Assembly: GCF_000003195.3 (NCBI RefSeq) | Contig: NC_012871.2 | Location: forward strand, 3,149,997 to 3,213,996 | DNA: 64,000 nucleotides | From: Sorghum bicolor | Lineage: Eukaryota > Streptophyta > Magnoliopsida > Poales > Poaceae | Direction: 5' to 3' | In this document: positions 60,487 to 64,000 of the stretch, piece after piece | Layout: every line of letters starts with the position of its first letter | How positions within the stretch are numbered: position 1 is the first letter of the stretch | Made by a program: the position numbers and the translations under genes | The notes under the pieces: generated by a model | Databases searched by the model: none | What the model was told of the DNA's origin: nothing | What the model saw: only the letters and a program-made list of their open reading frames with translations

Positions 60487-60662
60487 CGCCTTGTTTAGTT
60501 CCTAAAAAAATTTGTAAAAATTTTCAGATTTCCCGTCACATCGAATCTTTAGACGTACGCATGGAGTATTAAATATAGGCGAAAATAAAAACTAATTGTA
60601 CAGTTTGATCGAAATTGACAAGATAAATCTTTGGAATCTAGTTAGTCTATGATTGGACAATA
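60487..60662. mobile_element. Truncated Tourist-like MITE
   Basis: It begins GCGCCTTGTTTAGTTCC and follows the family through GATTGGACAATATT, then breaks off. The right end is missing. Confidence 0.7.
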
Positions 60663-61345
60663 TTGATATGATCCCCCGCACATGAAGAACATGCCCATGT
60701 CTCCGTCACTCGTGGAATCAAATAAACCGAGCTGAGCTGCTAGCTGCTTTTCTCTGATCTTTCTGATGCATAGGGTTTTGGCAATTTGGCATCGAAGATC
60801 ATATATATGGCGATTGTCGTATTCTCCTTTCTTGCCACAATGTCCTAGGCCCACCAGGATTCTTGTATTCTTTGGACGGGTTTGATAGAGCTCTGGCTCC
60901 AGCCAAAATAGCTTCACTTTATGAAGCAACGCTCAAATGGTTTTTTAAACTGTTTGGCAAAATAGTTTCCTATTATCAGTTCAAAAGATTATATCATTTT
61001 TTCTTTTCTTTTCTTTCTACCCTAACCGTTCACCCGTCATCAACCAAGACGACACCAACAATACCTTCTCCAATTATTTTGGAGAAATTAGTGGGCGGAG
61101 GCTACTTAATACTAACCTTTTTTATTAATAATGGGCTTATTAGCTAACATGTTTGATCCACTACTGCTAATTTTAACTGCTGAAATTAGTAATAATGGAC
61201 AAATGAAACCTGTAGCTTCAATATAACTTTAATATATTTTTATACTGACTAATTGTGAGCTCCACATGCTGCTTATTTTTAAATTCAGCCTTGACAAATG
61301 AACCCCGCACCTACAATTTAAGTGTGTTTACGACGATGCCCTGAT
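60663..61345. other. Intergenic, nothing recognised
   Basis: No supported gene or element between the truncated MITE and the LINE fragment. Confidence 0.35.
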
Positions 61346-61990
61346 TTTTTTAACAGAACCGACTGGTACGTGGAGAGCTACCTATTGTATTGAAAATAAG
61401 AAAACCTAGAAAGACACTATACAAACATATACATATGTACATACTTAGAAATAAAAAGTAAAAATGAGAAACGCCCCGCCTCATAAGACCGGAAAATAGT
61501 AACACACACCACAAACAGTGTGAAAGGTCTCTGGTCTATATCCCCGAGCTTAAATCTTGTGCGCAACAATAAATTGGAGATGTATTTTACTCCCGCCATT
61601 TCTCACAGACCCACCTTTATCCTTGATCATCTGGAGGAGCTGCGTTGGTGCAGCTTCCTTGCATTCGAAGATTCTTGTGTTTCTTTCATTCCACACCTTC
61701 CAATAGACAAGGGCCTTGTTTAGTTCAAAAAAATTTTGCAAAATTTTCCAGATTCTTCGTCACATCGAATCTTTAGACGCATGCATAGAGTATTAAATAT
61801 AGATAAAAATAAAAACTAATTATACAGTTTGGTCGGAATTGACAAGACGAATCTTTTGAGCCTAGTTAGTCCATAATTGGACAATATTTATCAAATACAA
61901 ACGAAAGTGATACTATTCTTATTTTGCAAAATTTTTTGGAAGTAAACAAGGCCAAGAAGGATGATGGAATATAGCTCTTGGCTCGTCGTC
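61346..61990 (-). pseudogene. LINE ORF2 C-terminal fragment, split by a MITE
   Basis: The minus strand from about 61740 to 61550 reads VYWKVWNERNTRIFECKEAAPTQ-type text, the usual C-terminal tail of plant L1 ORF2. The 3' UTR runs down to a short A-rich end near 61350. The coding text continues on the far side of the MITE at 61713-61953 (LYSII just before LVYWK), so the MITE inserted into the LINE. Confidence 0.7.
61713..61953. mobile_element. Tourist-like MITE nested in a LINE fragment
   Basis: GGCCTTGTTTAGTTC and inverted AAACAAGGCC ends; AAG duplicated at 61710-61712 and 61954-61956. Removing it together with one AAG restores the LINE reading frame across the site. Confidence 0.9.
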
Positions 61991-62148
61991 GAAGGTGTGT
62001 AATCTAAGTTATCCCACTAAGTTTTTATTCCTTCCTTATGCTTGAGATTATTCCTTGCTTTGGTTATATATATAATTTTATTTCTGCTAGAAAACCTTTG
62101 CTTGTTGCATCTAAGAACGAACACATAGCCTCCTTTGAAATGAATTTA

Positions 62149-62389
62149 GGCCTTGTTTAGTTCACCCAAAAACCAAAAAGTTTTCAAGATTCCTCGTCAC
62201 ATCGAATCTTACCGCACATGCATGAAGCATTAAATATAAACAAAAACAAAAACTAATTACATAGTTTGCCTGTAAATCGCCAGACGAATTTTTTGACCCT
62301 ATTTATTCTATGATTGGACAATATTTGCCACAACCAAACGAAAGTGCTATAGTAGCGAAATCCAAAAAATTTCACATCTAAACAAGGCC
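62149..62389. mobile_element. Tourist-like MITE
   Basis: GGCCTTGTTTAGTTC and inverted ATCTAAACAAGGCC ends with TTA duplicated at 62146-62148 and 62390-62392. Confidence 0.92.
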
Positions 62390-62825
62390 TTATATTGCCA
62401 AGTCTCATTCATTGTTAGTTTTTGCTGGGAACCTTCTTGTGTAGTCTCCTTGCCTGTTCCAGTACAAATTAACATGTCAAAGTCCACGTAAGATTAACAG
62501 TGACAGATTGGACGACATATTCGGACACATTTACAAGTGTCTTTGGTTTAGGTGTCAATGATATGAGGGTGGGAACAAATAATAACCGTGATGATACATG
62601 TCTCTTTTTTCTTCACAATAATTGACATTCATTGTACCATTTTTGACATTTTTTTTGAAATATCTTAGTTCTGTAAGTAGAAGATTATATCACTAGATTT
62701 ATTATCAAAAGTAATTTAAGCATGTGATATATATCTAGCTATTTATTGTATAAATGTTCGCTTGAAAGATCAATAATGGCAAAACATAAAGCACTGAAAT
62801 TTATTCTGAAATGGAGATTACTACA
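62390..62825. other. Intergenic, nothing recognised
   Basis: No supported feature between the MITE and duplication copy B. Confidence 0.35.
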
Positions 62826-63775
62826 CCTAATGGCCTACTAACTAGTTTCTCCTTAAAAAAATGACCTACTACTACAAAAGGATCATGCTGTCACTGCGGT
62901 ATAAAAGGCTGTAATCACCAAGAGGAGGTTTCTCTTTTCTTTAAGAGAAATTTTACTACGCTTGGAAATAACGAGAGCCCTTCATTTCGTTAGATCTAAT
63001 GGTCTGAAAATAGAAGAACCAAATAAGAGGAACTTAATTCGTGGGCCGGAACCAAAATTTTGTGGGCCCGGAACTAGTTTGTAATTAAAATCAAAGGATA
63101 TTATTGTATTTCTAACATTTTAGAAGCTGCTTCTAATTAAAAAAAATCTCTTTCTTTAAACCATGTCAAGAGTTGAAGGGATGAAAGAGTCGCAAAAAAA
63201 AAAAAAATGAAAAGTGCATGCATCCAGTCAATGAGGCACGTTACCTTATCCTGCTACAAAGATATGTTTAACCATTTCTGCAGTTTTTTTTTTCAAAAGT
63301 ACCATTTCTGCAGGTTGGTTGCTGCAGAGCGCTACACTCCTGCCTCTCTGAATATTCAGAAGCGTGCATGAATGCATATACAGACACGCGTCATGCATAG
63401 ATTAGAAAGTATAAACTAGTGCCAATAATGATTCCAACATATTTTAAGTGCATTATGGATTCACTACCGACCTTCCCCAGGTGCGCGCTGTAGTCAGCTA
63501 TGGTCAGTTTGACACTTGGAGCTAGGGATCGTGGAGGTTAATTAAAATACAGTTACATGATTGGCCGTTTTATAATCTCCCAGTTGTAGTAACATGCACG
63601 CTTACTGGCTCTATCTTTGCTTGCCTGACTGAATCTTATTATGTGTAGTGGTCAAGTGGATGATGCAAGTAATTAAACTAGGAAGCATATGTCGTGAGGT
63701 GGTTAATGAGCCTCTTACACGCAAAGTGCCAATTAACAAACCTCAGGAACCTAGGCCTTTTCCATTGGCTAGACA
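62826..63775. repeat. Segmental duplication, copy B
   Basis: Second copy of the 56456-57455 segment, 6.4 kb away in the same orientation. It has an extra segment of about 200 bp (about 62950-63150) between repeats of a TCTTTCTTTAA-like motif, and an A13-type run near 63200. It lacks the Stowaway element of copy A. Confidence 0.85.
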
Positions 63776-64000
63776 AATGTGTGGTCTCCATTAGATCTTG
63801 AAATAAAGAAGACAGATAGGTAGAATTGTGGTCATAATAATAAAGCCTGTATATAAAAAAAGGGATTTGCTTTATATATCCTATAGGCGCTTGAAATTTT
63901 CTTTTTTTAGCCAATTGATCTGAGTTGTTGGATCTTCATCCAACGCTCCTATTCATCTTCTTCCCGTTGCCCGACTCTACCTCTATATGGTGACACCCCC

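Overview
The window is nuclear DNA of a grass, most likely Sorghum or a close panicoid relative. Two multi-exon plant genes with GT-AG introns sit among dense transposons, including many copies of a short MITE family with GGCCTTGTTTAGTT ends. Species is inferred from gene and repeat style; no search could be run.

Region 1 (1-11775) is dominated by a Helitron on the + strand. It carries an uninterrupted 1523-residue Rep-helicase reading frame (RepHel, 1908-6479) and a nine-coding-exon RPA1-like single-strand-DNA-binding gene (8335-10867). Its 3' end is clear: an 8-bp GC hairpin, then CTAG, followed by a host T (11746-11776). The 5' end could not be fixed. The RepHel promoter holds a 55-bp tandem duplication in which each unit carries a TTCTAGAA palindrome like a heat-shock element.

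Region 2 (11776-27000) is the genic part, with both genes on the minus strand. One encodes a 941-residue C3HC zinc-finger protein (NIPA/IAP-like family, 7 coding exons, 20014 to 13167). The other encodes a 449-residue CBL-interacting protein kinase that looks like CIPK23 (14 coding exons, 26028 to 22540). A decayed LINE lies between them, and intron 1 of the zinc-finger gene is full of small elements.

Region 3 (27000-36594) is intergenic: (TA)n, a very diverged tandem repeat, MITEs and a LINE 3' tail.

Region 4 (36595-43876) is an almost complete L1-type LINE with a 13-bp target duplication. ORF2 is damaged by one frameshift and two stops, and ORF1 appears frameshifted near its start.

Region 5 (45232-52796) is a very young Ty3/gypsy LTR element on the minus strand, with 2.47-kb LTRs and target duplication AGTTA. 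It keeps gag and protease but has lost reverse transcriptase, RNase H and integrase through one internal deletion, so it must depend on a helper.

Region 6 (52802-64000) has no convincing host gene. It holds a CACTA-like element, several MITEs, a LINE fragment split by a MITE, and a duplicated segment of about 0.9-1 kb (56456-57455 and 62826-63775).
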